A DNA stretch of 64,000 nucleotides. Origin: Priestia koreensis (GTDB lineage Bacteria > Bacillota > Bacilli > Bacillales > Bacillaceae_H). Of the stretch, positions 38,793-49,152 are shown one piece after another. The stretch is taken from assembly GCF_001274935.1 (NCBI RefSeq), contig NZ_LILC01000011.1, forward strand, positions 285,668 through 349,667. The letters are read 5' to 3'. Numbering within the stretch: position 1 is the first letter of the stretch; the number at the start of each line of letters is the position of its first letter. The notes beneath the pieces were generated by a model. The model had not been told where the DNA came from and did not search any database. It worked only from the letters and a program-made list of their open reading frames with translations. Position numbers and translations under genes: made by a program.

Positions 38793-39669
38793 ATTTTTGT
38801 AAAAGATACTGTGTAATGCCTTGTGTGATGCCACCAACGACATCACGCTGAAAGGCAATCGAATTAATATACTGTTCTTCTTCTCTGTTGCTTAAAAAAC
38901 CGAGCTCAACTAATACAGACGGCTGAGGATTTTCTCGCAGAACATAGAAGTTACCAAATTTATCATATTTGTTTTTTAATTTTGATGTATGAGCGAGTTG
39001 TTGTTGAATACTTTGTGCAAGAGAGCGGTCCTTTTTCTCTTGATAAAAATAAGTCATAATTCCGTGAGCACTCTCGTCTTTGACACTGTTGTAATGGATA
39101 CTAATAAATACGTCAGCCCGGTGGTCCCTTGCGTATTGCACGCGCGATGACAAGGATATTTTCGTATCTGACGTTCTCGTTAACAAAACAGTTGCTCCGG
39201 TTTGTTCAAGCTGTTCTTTTAGCTGTGTTGCCGTGCGAAGCGTCAAATCCTTTTCAAAGGTACCTTGAGTTCCAGTTGCACCTTTGTCTTTTCCTCCGTG
39301 ACCAGGGTCAATGACAATGACTTTTCCATTCAGTTTTTCTCCGTTGCTGTTTTGTTGAACGGCAGCTTGAACAGGAAGTGCTTGATTGGCGGTTGTGCGT
39401 ACGAAGCGAGATGAAACCCAACCTTCAGCTCCATCCTGCAAACGAACGTAGCGCCACTCTCCTTGTTCAACTAAAATGGCTACCTCTTTGCCATGATGTA
39501 GCTTTCTGACAATGGGAAATGACAATCCAGGCCCTTTTCTCATATTGAGAACGTCTGCCGTCACGCTACCACTTTCCAACACAGGTACGTCTTGTCGGTC
39601 ATAAGAAGTCAAAAATAGAGTGATGATACAAAAGAACAGACAAATCACCAGTTGTTTTCTCTTGTTCAT
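38791..39669 (-). CDS. yrvJ: N-acetylmuramoyl-L-alanine amidase with SH3b domain (YrvJ-like)
   Basis: This secreted cell-wall amidase has 292 residues: a signal/anchor sequence (about 5-22), one bacterial SH3 domain (about 34-92, VLNMRKGPGLSFPIVRKL) and an Amidase_3 domain (about 117-290). The zinc and catalytic residues lie in IDPGHGGKDKGA, GTFEKDL, SIHYNS and VELGFLSN. B. subtilis YrvJ is in the same place but has several SH3 repeats and about 518 residues, so this is a single-SH3 version. The symbol reflects position and domain type. Confidence 0.85.
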   Translation of the reverse strand: MNKRKQLVICLFFCIITLFLTSYDRQDVPVLESGSVTADVLNMRKGPGLSFPIVRKLHHGKEVAILVEQGEWRYVRLQDGAEGWVSSRFVRTTANQALPVQAAVQQNSNGEKLNGKVIVIDPGHGGKDKGATGTQGTFEKDLTLRTATQLKEQLEQTGATVLLTRTSDTKISLSSRVQYARDHRADVFISIHYNSVKDESAHGIMTYFYQEKKDRSLAQSIQQQLAHTSKLKNKYDKFGNFYVLRENPQPSVLVELGFLSNREEEQYINSIAFQRDVVGGITQGITQYLLQK

Positions 39670-39854
39670 GTATCTTTTTATGCCTCCTACTAGTTTAAAT
39701 TGAGCGATCTGCTCCTCGTCTAAAGTGTGAACAAAAATATATTCTCTACGAAAGAATAATTTCCTTTATGTAGTGAAAAAATAGATAAAGAAACTTTTAT
39801 GTTCATACAGTATTGACAGTAAATAGGCGTAGTAAACGAAAAGAGGAATGACAG

Positions 39855-40025
39855 ATGAAATTTAGTTCAAAAGGTGAACAATCTTTTTTACAATCAGCTA
39901 GTCTTTTAGGCGTTTCCTTTCGAGAAAACGTTCAAGATGAAGCAGAAGCAGAAAAGGCAACGATGAGCAACGGCTATCAGCAACAAGAAATGCAAAAGCT
40001 AAGAAGATATTTAAATCGCTCATAA
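39855..40025 (+). CDS. Small hypothetical protein (56 aa)
   Basis: ATG 39855 follows AGAGGAATGACAG, a good SD. The 56-residue product begins MKFSSKGEQSFLQSASLLGV and ends QQEMQKLRRYLNRS; it is hydrophilic and helix-prone. B. subtilis has a small gene (yrzK) in this slot between yrvJ and hisS, so a conserved small gene is likely. A TTGACA at 39813-39818 lies upstream without a clear -10. The function is unknown. Confidence 0.6.
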   Translation: MKFSSKGEQSFLQSASLLGVSFRENVQDEAEAEKATMSNGYQQQEMQKLRRYLNRS

Positions 40026-40039
40026 ATTGGGAAAGGTTC

Positions 40040-40068
40040 TTGACAATCACTCATTTCATTCGTAATAT
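40040..40068 (+). promoter_or_regulatory. Promoter of the hisS-aspS T-box transcript
   Basis: TTGACA (40040-40045) is followed after 17 bp by TAATAT (40063-40068); a better hexamer TATAAT (40066-40071) lies 20 bp away. Confidence 0.6.
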
Positions 40069-40084
40069 AATAGACAATCACTAA

Positions 40085-40418
40085 ATACATACGAGTTCTT
40101 TTAACAGAAGAACTATTATCTTATAAAAGATAATCCATATAGGTATAACCAGTGAAAGAGCAGAGTAGGTAGGAGTACACATGAAAAAGAGAAGAGATGC
40201 CGTGGCTGAAAGCATTTCTACATGATGACTTACTGAAAGAACACTCTGGAGGTTTCTCTCTGAACCGATGAATCATCGCAGTAGGAGCTGAACGTGATCG
40301 TACGTTAACGATTTGAGTGGAAGCTAGACAATAGTAGCTTCAATTAGGGTGGCACCACGAGATTTCAAGCTCTCGTCCCTACTGTTACGATGGTAACAGT
40401 AGGGATGAGAGCTTTTTG
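40085..40418 (+). promoter_or_regulatory. T-box leader of hisS-aspS
   Basis: This tRNA-sensing leader has the T-box sequence AGGGTGGCACCACG (40346-40359). A strong terminator follows, with arms AGCTCTCGTCCCTACTG (40368-40384) and CAGTAGGGATGAGAGCT (40397-40413) and then TTTTT. Stem I starts near GAGCAGAGTAGG. The likely specifier is CAC (His) at 40242-40244 in GAACACTCTGGAGG. Uncharged tRNA(His) should permit read-through into hisS and aspS. The specifier reading is inferred. Confidence 0.92.
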
Positions 40419-40448
40419 TATTTTCAAACGATAAGAGCAGGAGGATGA

Positions 40449-41723
40449 ATGCGAATCATGTCTATTCAAATTCCAAGAGGAACCCAAGACATTTTACCTG
40501 GTACCGTTGAGTACTGGCAGTATATTGAACAAAAGGCAAGAGAGATTTGTCGAGCATTTAACTACAAAGAAGTTCGTACCCCAATGTTTGAACACACCGA
40601 GCTTTTCCAACGCGGAGTTGGAGAGACAACGGACATCGTTCAAAAAGAGATGTACACTTTTACGGACAGAGGCGACCGTAGCTTAACACTTCGTCCAGAA
40701 GGAACGGCTGGTGTTGTTCGTTCATTTGTAACACATAAAATGTTCGGAAGTCCGAATCAACCAACGAAGCTTTACTACATTGGACCGATGTTTCGCTATG
40801 AGCGTCCACAGGCAGGGCGTTTCCGTCAATTCGTACAGTTCGGTGTAGAAGCTTTAGGAAGCAACGATCCGTCCATTGATGCAGAAGTATTAGCACTAGC
40901 GATGCAATTTTATCAGTCACTGGGGCTAAAGAGTCTTCGCCTCGTAGTGAACAGTCTTGGAGATGCAGAAAGCCGTCAAGCACATCGTCAAGCGCTGATC
41001 GATCATTTTAAACCAAGAATCGGAGAGTTTTGCTCAGACTGTCAAAACCGTCTAGAGAAAAATCCACTTCGTATTCTTGATTGTAAAAAAGATCGTGATC
41101 ACGAACTAATGAAAACTGCACCAGCGATTACGGATTACTTAAATGACTATTCAAGAGAGTATTTCGAAAAAGTTCAGCAATACTTAACGGATTTAAACAT
41201 TGAGTTTGTTGTCGATCCAAACCTTGTTCGTGGGTTAGATTACTATAACCACACGGCTTTTGAAATTATGAGTGAAGCGGAAGGATTCGGAGCGATTACA
41301 ACGCTTTGCGGTGGTGGACGCTACAACGGTCTTGTTCAGGACTTAGGTGGACCTGAAACACCAGGTATTGGCTTTGGTCTTAGCATTGAGCGTCTGCTTT
41401 CGGCATTAGAAGCAGAAGGTGTTGAACTTCCTGTTGATACAGGCGTTGATTGCTACGTTGTGTCATTAGGAGATGCAGCAAAAGATAAAGTTGTCTCGAT
41501 CGTCAACGACCTCCGTCAAGCAGGGTTTGTAACGGAAAAAGACTACCTAGATAAAAAAATGAAAGCACAGTTTAAAGCGGCTGACCGCCTAGAAGCGAAG
41601 TACGTTGTTGTATTAGGGGAAGACGAGCTTGAAAAAGGCGTGGTCAACGTGAAAGATATGCAAAAAGGTGATCAAAATGAAGTTGCTATTACCGAACTTG
41701 TTCACTATTTAACGAACTTATAA
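40449..41723 (+). CDS. hisS: Histidyl-tRNA synthetase
   Basis: This class II synthetase has 424 residues: [11 protein letters not shown] at the start, motif 2 [14 protein letters not shown], the histidine motif [14 protein letters not shown], motif 3 [11 protein letters not shown] and a C-terminal anticodon domain. ATG 40449 is 4 nt after GGAGG and ATG 40458 (MSIQIPRG) is 13 nt after it; either may be used. It is T-box regulated and followed by aspS. Confidence 0.97.
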   Translation: MRIMSIQIPRGTQDILPGTVEYWQYIEQKAREICRAFNYKEVRTPMFEHTELFQRGVGETTDIVQKEMYTFTDRGDRSLTLRPEGTAGVVRSFVTHKMFGSPNQPTKLYYIGPMFRYERPQAGRFRQFVQFGVEALGSNDPSIDAEVLALAMQFYQSLGLKSLRLVVNSLGDAESRQAHRQALIDHFKPRIGEFCSDCQNRLEKNPLRILDCKKDRDHELMKTAPAITDYLNDYSREYFEKVQQYLTDLNIEFVVDPNLVRGLDYYNHTAFEIMSEAEGFGAITTLCGGGRYNGLVQDLGGPETPGIGFGLSIERLLSALEAEGVELPVDTGVDCYVVSLGDAAKDKVVSIVNDLRQAGFVTEKDYLDKKMKAQFKAADRLEAKYVVVLGEDELEKGVVNVKDMQKGDQNEVAITELVHYLTNL

Positions 41724-41747
41724 ACAACTTTCAGAGGAGGAAACAAG

Positions 41748-43532
41748 ATGTCAGTGCGAACTTATTATTGCGGTGAAGTACCAGAAAGCTCAATTAGCGA
41801 AACGATTACTTTAAAAGGGTGGGTTCAAAAACGTCGTGATTTAGGAGGGTTAATCTTTATTGACCTTCGTGACCGAACAGGGCTTGTTCAAGTCGTAGTA
41901 AATCCAGAGGTTTCACCTGAAGCACTAGCAGTAGCTGAAGGCGTTCGTTCAGAATATGTTCTTCAAGTAGAAGGTACAGTCGTATCACGTCAAGAAGGAA
42001 CGATTAACAAAAATCTTTCTACAGGAACAATCGAAGTTCACGCATCAAGCGTAGTCGTTTTAAACAAAGCTAAAACACCACCTTTTGCTATTACAGATCA
42101 AGCTGAAGTATCAGAAGATGTTCGTTTAAAATACCGCTATTTAGATCTTCGTCGTCAAGTGATGTTTGATACGTTTAAAATGCGTCATAACATTACAAAG
42201 ACGATGCGTTCATTCTTAGATGACAATGGGTTCTTAGACGTTGAAACGCCAATCTTAACGAAAAGCACACCAGAGGGCGCACGTGACTATCTTGTACCAA
42301 GCCGCGTACATCCAGGTGAATTTTATGCTCTTCCACAATCACCGCAAATTTTCAAACAGCTGTTAATGGTAGGCGGATTCGAGCGTTACTATCAAATTGC
42401 TCGCTGTTTCCGCGATGAGGACTTGCGTGCAGACCGTCAGCCAGAATTCACGCAAATTGACATTGAGATGTCATTCCTAACGCAAGAGGAAATTGTGGAA
42501 TTAACAGAAGCGATGATGTCGAAAGTAATGAAGGAAGTAAAAGGCGTTGATGTAACGACTCCATTCCCTCGTATGACATACGATGATGCAATGGGACGCT
42601 ACGGATCGGATAAACCAGATACACGCTTTGCGATGGAGCTTGTTGATCTTTCAGGGCTTGTTGGAAACTGTGGATTCAAAGTATTTAGCGCAGCAGTTGA
42701 AAACGGTGGACAGGTGAAAGCGATCAACGTAAAAGGTGCCGCTGCTAACTATTCTCGCAAAGACATTGATGCTTTAACAGAGTTCGTTTCACGCTACGGT
42801 GCAAAAGGTCTTGCATGGTTAAAAGTAGAAGAAGATGGTTTAAAAGGACCGATCGCTAAATTCTTTGGTGAAGAAGAACAGCAAGCCTTCATCACAACGC
42901 TTGAAGCAACAGCTGGAGATTTGTTATTATTTGTAGCAGATAAAAAATCAGTAGTTGCTGATGCACTTGGTGCACTTCGCAACAAACTTGGGAAGGATCT
43001 TGGTTTAATCGACGAATCAAAATTCAACTTCCTATGGGTAACAGATTGGCCACTTCTTGAATACGCAGAAGAAGAAGGTCGCTATTACGCAGCGCATCAT
43101 CCGTTCACAATGCCTGTTCGTGAAGATCTAGAACGTCTAGAAACAGATCCAGGAAGCGTTCGTGCAGAGGCATACGACTTAGTATTGAATGGATATGAGC
43201 TTGGCGGAGGATCTCTTCGTATTTACGAGCGCGACGTTCAAGAAAAAATGTTCAAAACGCTTGGCTTTACACCAGAGCAAGCACAGGAGCAGTTTGGTTT
43301 CTTGCTTGAGGCATTCGAATACGGTACGCCACCACATGGAGGTATTGCATTGGGTCTTGACCGTTTGGTTATGCTATTATCAGGACGTACAAACCTACGT
43401 GATACAATTGCATTCCCGAAAACAGCTAGCGCAAGCTGTCTGCTAACGAATGCACCAGGTGAAGTAAGTGAGGCTCAGCTAGAAGAATTAAGCCTTGCTG
43501 TTACGAAGCAAAAAGTAGAACAAAATTCATAA
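41748..43532 (+). CDS. aspS: Aspartyl-tRNA synthetase
   Basis: This 594-residue bacterial-type AspRS has an OB anticodon-binding domain ([22 protein letters not shown]), catalytic motif 2 [18 protein letters not shown], the GAD insertion (about 285-420) and motif 3 [22 protein letters not shown]. It is cotranscribed with hisS from the T-box promoter. Confidence 0.98.
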   Translation: MSVRTYYCGEVPESSISETITLKGWVQKRRDLGGLIFIDLRDRTGLVQVVVNPEVSPEALAVAEGVRSEYVLQVEGTVVSRQEGTINKNLSTGTIEVHASSVVVLNKAKTPPFAITDQAEVSEDVRLKYRYLDLRRQVMFDTFKMRHNITKTMRSFLDDNGFLDVETPILTKSTPEGARDYLVPSRVHPGEFYALPQSPQIFKQLLMVGGFERYYQIARCFRDEDLRADRQPEFTQIDIEMSFLTQEEIVELTEAMMSKVMKEVKGVDVTTPFPRMTYDDAMGRYGSDKPDTRFAMELVDLSGLVGNCGFKVFSAAVENGGQVKAINVKGAAANYSRKDIDALTEFVSRYGAKGLAWLKVEEDGLKGPIAKFFGEEEQQAFITTLEATAGDLLLFVADKKSVVADALGALRNKLGKDLGLIDESKFNFLWVTDWPLLEYAEEEGRYYAAHHPFTMPVREDLERLETDPGSVRAEAYDLVLNGYELGGGSLRIYERDVQEKMFKTLGFTPEQAQEQFGFLLEAFEYGTPPHGGIALGLDRLVMLLSGRTNLRDTIAFPKTASASCLLTNAPGEVSEAQLEELSLAVTKQKVEQNS

Positions 43533-43541
43533 GTATATCGC

Positions 43542-43570
43542 TTGAAAATTCAGATATCTTATGATAGGAT
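43542..43570 (+). promoter_or_regulatory. Sigma-A promoter of 6S RNA
   Basis: TTGAAA (43542-43547), 17 bp, TAGGAT (43565-43570), about 10 bp before the predicted 6S RNA 5' end. Confidence 0.7.
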
Positions 43571-43580
43571 AATGACTAAT

Positions 43581-43790
43581 AAAAGGTCCTGATGTGTTCG
43601 TCTTATTACCTGTTGTTTTGACCGAACATTTCCATAAACGGGAGCTCGGAGTTGCAACCTTGCGCACATGCCTTTTTTAAGGACTTGCAATAGGTCGTAC
43701 AGAGCACCCACCTGCTGAGAGCGGGTTCAAAACATGGGGCGGTTCGGACGGCATAATTGGGACCATCACTAATACACATATAACCTCTGC
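43581..43790 (+). ncRNA. bsrA: 6S RNA (6S-1/BsrA)
   Basis: This regulatory RNA binds sigma-A RNA polymerase by mimicking an open promoter. The 5' segment AAAAGGTCCTGATGTGTTCG closely resembles the start of B. subtilis 6S-1 RNA, and the locus downstream of aspS is the same. The closing stem is visible: GGTcctGATGTGT at the 5' end pairs with ACACATataACC near 43774-43785. A large internal bubble lies between. A hairpin terminator follows. Ends are approximate. Confidence 0.88.
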
Positions 43791-43817
43791 GTCTAACGAC
43801 GTGGAGGTTTTATTTTG
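43782..43817 (+). terminator. Terminator of 6S RNA
   Basis: AACCTC-TGCGTC and GACG-TGGAGGTT arms are followed by TTATTTTG. Confidence 0.8.
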
Positions 43818-43889
43818 TTTGCAAAGGGAAGTTTTGAGTATGCATGCAAATAGACAATGGTACTTTTCCTGTGAAAATACAAAACGAAA

Positions 43890-43918
43890 TTGCAAAAATC
43901 CCTTAAATCCACTAGAAT
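43890..43918 (+). promoter_or_regulatory. Sigma-A promoter of tcdA
   Basis: TTGCAA (43890-43895), 17 bp, TAGAAT (43913-43918). Confidence 0.65.
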
Positions 43919-43999
43919 TACTAATGTTACGAAAAAGTAGAATCGTTCATCTAATGAAATTTACAATAGAGAACCAAACAAAGATGGAGTGTGAACCAA

Positions 44000-44761
44000 A
44001 TGTTACATCAATTTTCTCGCAATGAGTTAGCGGTCGGAAAAGAAGGAATTAATACATTAAAAAATAGTACAGTAGCGGTTCTTGGAATCGGCGGTGTCGG
44101 ATCGTTTGCGGCTGAAGCTCTTGCACGTTCTGGCGTAGGTCGTCTTGTATTAGTCGACAAAGACGATGTCGATATCACAAACGTTAATCGTCAAATCCAC
44201 GCGTTGCTTTCAACAGTAGGTCAGCCGAAAGCCGATCTAATGAAACAGCGCATTGCCGATATTAACCCGGACTGTGAAGTCATTTCACTAAAAATGTTTT
44301 ATACAGAAGAAACGTACGAAGAGTTCTTCAGCTATGGACTTGATTATGTCATCGATGCGTCTGATACGATCTCGTATAAAATTCACTTAATGAAAGAATG
44401 CTTAAAGCGTAAAATCCCAATGATCTCAAGTATGGGAGCAGCAAATAAGATGGACCCAACGCGCTTCCGTGTAGCTGATATTTCCAAAACACACACGGAT
44501 CCAATGGCAAAAGTAATTCGTGTTCGTCTTCGTAAAGAAGGCATTCATAAAGGAATTAACGTCGTATTCTCAGATGAGAGTCCAATTGTTATTCGTGAAG
44601 ATATCCGTAAAACGGTTGGAAATGACGAAGCAGAAATTCGTAAAGCGAAAATGCCACCATCATCCAATGCGTTTGTTCCGTCTGTAGCAGGACTTATTGC
44701 TGCTGGGCACGTGATCAATGATTTACTAAAAGACGTTGAAATCAAACGAGTAGGTCAATAA
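44000..44761 (+). CDS. tcdA: tRNA threonylcarbamoyladenosine dehydratase
   Basis: TcdA cyclises t6A37 of ANN-decoding tRNAs to the ct6A form using ATP. The 253-residue E1-like protein (YrvM) has the nucleotide motif GIGGVGSFAAEALARSGVG, LVDKDDVDITNVNRQ and DASDTISYK. ATG 44000 (MLHQFSRNELAVGKEG) is preferred over GTG 43991, which abuts the SD GGAG. Confidence 0.96.
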   Translation: MLHQFSRNELAVGKEGINTLKNSTVAVLGIGGVGSFAAEALARSGVGRLVLVDKDDVDITNVNRQIHALLSTVGQPKADLMKQRIADINPDCEVISLKMFYTEETYEEFFSYGLDYVIDASDTISYKIHLMKECLKRKIPMISSMGAANKMDPTRFRVADISKTHTDPMAKVIRVRLRKEGIHKGINVVFSDESPIVIREDIRKTVGNDEAEIRKAKMPPSSNAFVPSVAGLIAAGHVINDLLKDVEIKRVGQ

Positions 44762-44762
44762 G

Positions 44763-44797
44763 AAAAAGGAGAAGACGCAACGTCTTCTCCTTTTCTC
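44763..44797. terminator. Bidirectional terminator between tcdA and rarA
   Basis: A 14-bp stem AAAAGGAGAAGACG/CGTCTTCTCCTTTT with a short loop is flanked by A and T runs and shared by the convergent genes. Confidence 0.93.
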
Positions 44798-46061
44798 ACT
44801 TTTTCTGCAGGTTGCGATAAATTTGCGAGAGGGCCTGCTCAAATTTACCCGTTTGCTTTGGATCGTAGTAGCGCTTATTTTTAATTCGATCTGGCAGGTA
44901 CTGCTGTTTTACCCAGCCGCTTTCATAGTCATGAGGATAGAGGTATTCAACGCCTCTACCTAATGAGCTCGCGCCTTTGTAGTGAGAATCCTTTAAGTGA
45001 GTCGGCACTTCACCACTTTTTCCGCTTCGAATGTCTGCAAGAGCCTCATCAAGCGCTTTGTAAGCCGAATTCGATTTTGGTGACAAGCATAGTTCAATGA
45101 CCGCATTTGCAAGAGGAATTCGAGCTTCAGGAAAACCTAATCGCTCCGCTGTTTCCACCGCCGCAAGTACACGCTGAGGTGCCTGAGGGCTTGCAAGTCC
45201 AATATCTTCGTACGCAATCACAAGTAACCTTCTGCTAATGCTCACTAGGTCTCCTGCTTCAATTAGCCGTGCCAGGTAGTGAAGAGCCGCGTTGACGTCA
45301 CTGCCACGGATGGACTTTTGAAAAGCCGAAAGAACGTCATAATGCGCATCACCGTTTTTGTCGTGCGAGAAGTATTTTTTCTGCAGACATTCTTCCGCGA
45401 TCGGTAAAGTAATACGAATGCTTCCGTCCTTACTTGGGTCTGTCGATAAAATAGCAAGCTCGAGCGCTCCGAGCGCCGCCCGAACGTCACCGTTACAAGC
45501 AGTCGCAAAATGTTCGAGTGCATCATCGTCAACTGTGACGTGCTGTTTGCCGTATCCCGTCTCTTCGTCTTCAATGGCACGTACAATCGCTACCTTAACC
45601 TCTTCTGGTAACAAGGATTTGAGTTCGAAGATTTGGCACCGACTTCGAATCGCAGGATTGATGGCGTGATACGGATTACTCGTTGTCGCACCAATCAAGA
45701 TGATTTTTCCATTTTCGAGGTATGGAAGTAAAAAGTCTTGTTTTGCTTTATCTAGACGGTGTACCTCATCTAGAAGTAGAATCACTTTTCCAGACATTTT
45801 TGCTTCTTCTGCGACAATTTCCATGTCTTTTTTATTGTTTACAACGGCATTCAATTGCCGAAAGGCTGTGTTTGTGCTTTTGGCAATAGCGGTTGCCATC
45901 GTTGTTTTACCTGTTCCGGGAGGGCCGTATAAAATCATGGAGCTAATATGGTTTGCTTTGACCATGCGTCGAATGATTTTCCCTTCCCCCACTAGGTGCT
46001 GTTGGCCAATCACATCGTCTAAATGTGTAGGACGCATCCGAAACGCCAGGGGCTGTTTCAT
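44796..46061 (-). CDS. rarA: Replication-associated recombination protein RarA
   Basis: This AAA+ ATPase (MgsA/YrvN) acts at stalled replication forks. The 421-residue protein has Walker A YGPPGTGKTTMA, Walker B LLLDEVHRLDKAKQ, sensor LIGATTSNP and a C-terminal tetramerisation region (NAVIELCLSPKSNSAY). It is convergent to tcdA and divergent from cymR. Confidence 0.97.
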   Translation of the reverse strand: MKQPLAFRMRPTHLDDVIGQQHLVGEGKIIRRMVKANHISSMILYGPPGTGKTTMATAIAKSTNTAFRQLNAVVNNKKDMEIVAEEAKMSGKVILLLDEVHRLDKAKQDFLLPYLENGKIILIGATTSNPYHAINPAIRSRCQIFELKSLLPEEVKVAIVRAIEDEETGYGKQHVTVDDDALEHFATACNGDVRAALGALELAILSTDPSKDGSIRITLPIAEECLQKKYFSHDKNGDAHYDVLSAFQKSIRGSDVNAALHYLARLIEAGDLVSISRRLLVIAYEDIGLASPQAPQRVLAAVETAERLGFPEARIPLANAVIELCLSPKSNSAYKALDEALADIRSGKSGEVPTHLKDSHYKGASSLGRGVEYLYPHDYESGWVKQQYLPDRIKNKRYYDPKQTGKFEQALSQIYRNLQKK

Positions 46062-46170
46062 AACGTACCATCTCCTTTTGTTATCGTATCTTTAATTGTA
46101 CTATGACAATGCTAGATTCCAAAACGCTTTACCCTCTATCATAGCAAATTCGCCTTATAGTGCTTCATAA

Positions 46171-46181
46171 TATGCTATAAT
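46171..46181 (+). promoter_or_regulatory. Extended -10 promoter of cymR
   Basis: TATG-C-TATAAT is a perfect extended -10 element about 140 bp upstream of cymR. Confidence 0.6.
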
Positions 46182-46319
46182 ATCTTAGGTCTAGTTTTTT
46201 TAGAAATGACCACAATAAAGAATAAAACGAAAAATTGATGCGATCTTCATGTAATAAAATAAAGTAGATAAAATTTGATATAGATGAACTGAATTTATAT
46301 AGAAGGGGTGCTAGTAGAA

Positions 46320-46736
46320 ATGAAAATTTCAACAAAAGGACGTTACGGATTAACAATTATGATCGAGTTAGCGAAGAAATACGGGGAAGGTCCGATCTCC
46401 CTTAAAACGATTGCACAAACGCATAATCTGTCTGAACATTATTTAGAGCAGTTAATTTCTCCGCTGCGAAATGCACGTCTTGTGAAAAGTATTCGCGGTG
46501 CATACGGAGGCTATATTTTAGCGGACGAGCCTGTTCGAATTACAGCAGGCGATGTCATTTCAGTTTTAGAGGGACCTATTAGCCCTGTAGAAGTATTAGA
46601 AGATGAAGAACCAGCAAAACGTGAACTATGGATTCGAATTCGCGATGCTGTAAAAGAAGTATTAGATAGCACAACATTAGAAGACTTAGCGAACCATACA
46701 GATGGTAACGAAGATTCATATATGTTTTATATTTAA
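46320..46736 (+). CDS. cymR: Cysteine metabolism repressor CymR
   Basis: This Rrf2-family regulator, with CysK as co-repressor, controls sulfur and cysteine genes in Bacillus. The 138-residue protein has a winged HTH (SLKTIAQTHNLSEHYLEQLI, RGAYGGYILA) and a C-terminal dimer helix. It has no cysteine cluster of the Fe-S IscR type, supporting CymR. The start is ATG 46320 (MKISTKGRYGL), 11 nt after AAGGGG; the GTG at 46308 overlaps that SD. The cysteine desulfurase gene follows 21 bp after the stop. Confidence 0.95.
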   Translation: MKISTKGRYGLTIMIELAKKYGEGPISLKTIAQTHNLSEHYLEQLISPLRNARLVKSIRGAYGGYILADEPVRITAGDVISVLEGPISPVEVLEDEEPAKRELWIRIRDAVKEVLDSTTLEDLANHTDGNEDSYMFYI

Positions 46737-46757
46737 TGTGTTGAAGGAGTGTTTGAT

Positions 46758-47900
46758 TTGGAACGGATTTACATGGATCACGCAGCTACGTCGCCCGTTC
46801 ATCCAGCCGTCATTGATAAAATGACAACGGTTATGAGCGAAACGTTTGGCAACCCGTCAAGTATTCATTACTATGGGAGAGAAAGCCGCCGTTATTTAGA
46901 TGAAGCGCGTGAAGTAATCGCAGCAAGCATCGGTGCGAACGTAACGGATATCGTGTTCACGAGTGGCGGGACAGAAGCGGATAACATGGCGCTAACTGGT
47001 GTCGCCCTTGCAAACCGTCACCGTGGCAACCATATTATTACGACTGAAATTGAGCATCATGCCGTGCTTCATACGTGCGAAATGCTTGAAAAACAGGGAT
47101 TTGAGATTACGTATTTACCTGTTGATGAAACGGGTCGAGTAGCGGTCAAGGACGTAGAAGATGCGCTTCGTGAGGAAACGCTTATCGTCTCAATTATGTA
47201 CGGTAATAATGAAGTAGGAACGATTCAGCCTATTAAGGAGATTGGTGATGTGCTCCGTGATCATGGTGCTTATTTCCATACGGATGCAGTGCAAGCTTAT
47301 GGACTTGCAGAGCTAAATGTGCAAGAATTAGGCGTTGATCTTCTTTCGGTTTCGTCACATAAAATCAATGGTCCAAAGGGCATTGGTTTCTTATACATGG
47401 CGCCAAACGTAACCATCTCACCTCTTTTATTCGGAGGCGAGCAGGAGCGTAAGCGCAGAGCAGGAACAGAGAACGTAGTGAACATTGTTGGATTTGCAGA
47501 AGCGGTTAAGCTTGCAAAAGAAACGATGGCGGAGAAAAGAAACGCTTATCAAGAGTTAAAGCAAGTCATGATTGACGTTCTAATAAATGAGGACGTGCGC
47601 TTTGAGATCAATGGAAGCCTTGAGCATTCATTGCCTCACGTACTGAACTTATATTTCCCTGGAACAAACGTGGAGTCACTGCTTGTGAATCTTGATATCG
47701 CAGGGATCTCCGTTTCAAGCGGTTCTGCTTGTACAGCAGGTTCTATTGATCCATCACATGTTCTTGTATCAATGTTCGGCAAGGAATCAGATCGCTTGGC
47801 CTCATCCGTGCGTTTTAGCTTCGGATTAGGAAATCAGAAAGAGCAGATTGAACGTGCTGCTTTTGAAACGGCTAAAATCGTAAAACGATTAACAACATGA
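46758..47900 (+). CDS. iscS: Cysteine desulfurase (YrvO type, for tRNA thiolation)
   Basis: This 380-residue PLP enzyme supplies persulfide sulfur; in B. subtilis YrvO works with the adjacent MnmA. The PLP lysine is in SSHKINGPKGIG, and the active-site cysteine in SSGSACTAGSIDPSH. TTG 46758 (MERIYMDHAATSP) is chosen, 8 nt after GAAGGAG; the in-frame GTG 46749 overlaps this SD. It is in a cymR-iscS-mnmA unit and paralogous to nifS at 14 kb. Confidence 0.95.
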   Translation: MERIYMDHAATSPVHPAVIDKMTTVMSETFGNPSSIHYYGRESRRYLDEAREVIAASIGANVTDIVFTSGGTEADNMALTGVALANRHRGNHIITTEIEHHAVLHTCEMLEKQGFEITYLPVDETGRVAVKDVEDALREETLIVSIMYGNNEVGTIQPIKEIGDVLRDHGAYFHTDAVQAYGLAELNVQELGVDLLSVSSHKINGPKGIGFLYMAPNVTISPLLFGGEQERKRRAGTENVVNIVGFAEAVKLAKETMAEKRNAYQELKQVMIDVLINEDVRFEINGSLEHSLPHVLNLYFPGTNVESLLVNLDIAGISVSSGSACTAGSIDPSHVLVSMFGKESDRLASSVRFSFGLGNQKEQIERAAFETAKIVKRLTT

Positions 47901-47918
47901 TAGATTTAGTGGAGGTGA

Positions 47919-49037
<1,119 letters not shown>

Positions 49038-49108
49038 GTACGTTCGAATGTGACTCTCTTTAAGGGTGATTTGTGAGCAGATATTGCTTGACGAATCACC
49101 TTCTTTTG

Positions 49109-49119
49109 TATGCTATACT
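49109..49119 (+). promoter_or_regulatory. Extended -10 promoter of the TPR gene
   Basis: TATG-C-TATACT resembles an extended -10; TTGACG (49088-49093) is 20 bp upstream of the TATACT hexamer, wider than usual. Confidence 0.5.
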
Positions 49120-49152
49120 TTAAGATAACGATAAATAGTTGGAGGAAAGAAA

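Noticed and set aside
43801..44025. 74-codon open frame after the 6S RNA
   Set aside because: It begins inside the 6S terminator, overlaps the tcdA promoter and start in another frame, and has no good SD.
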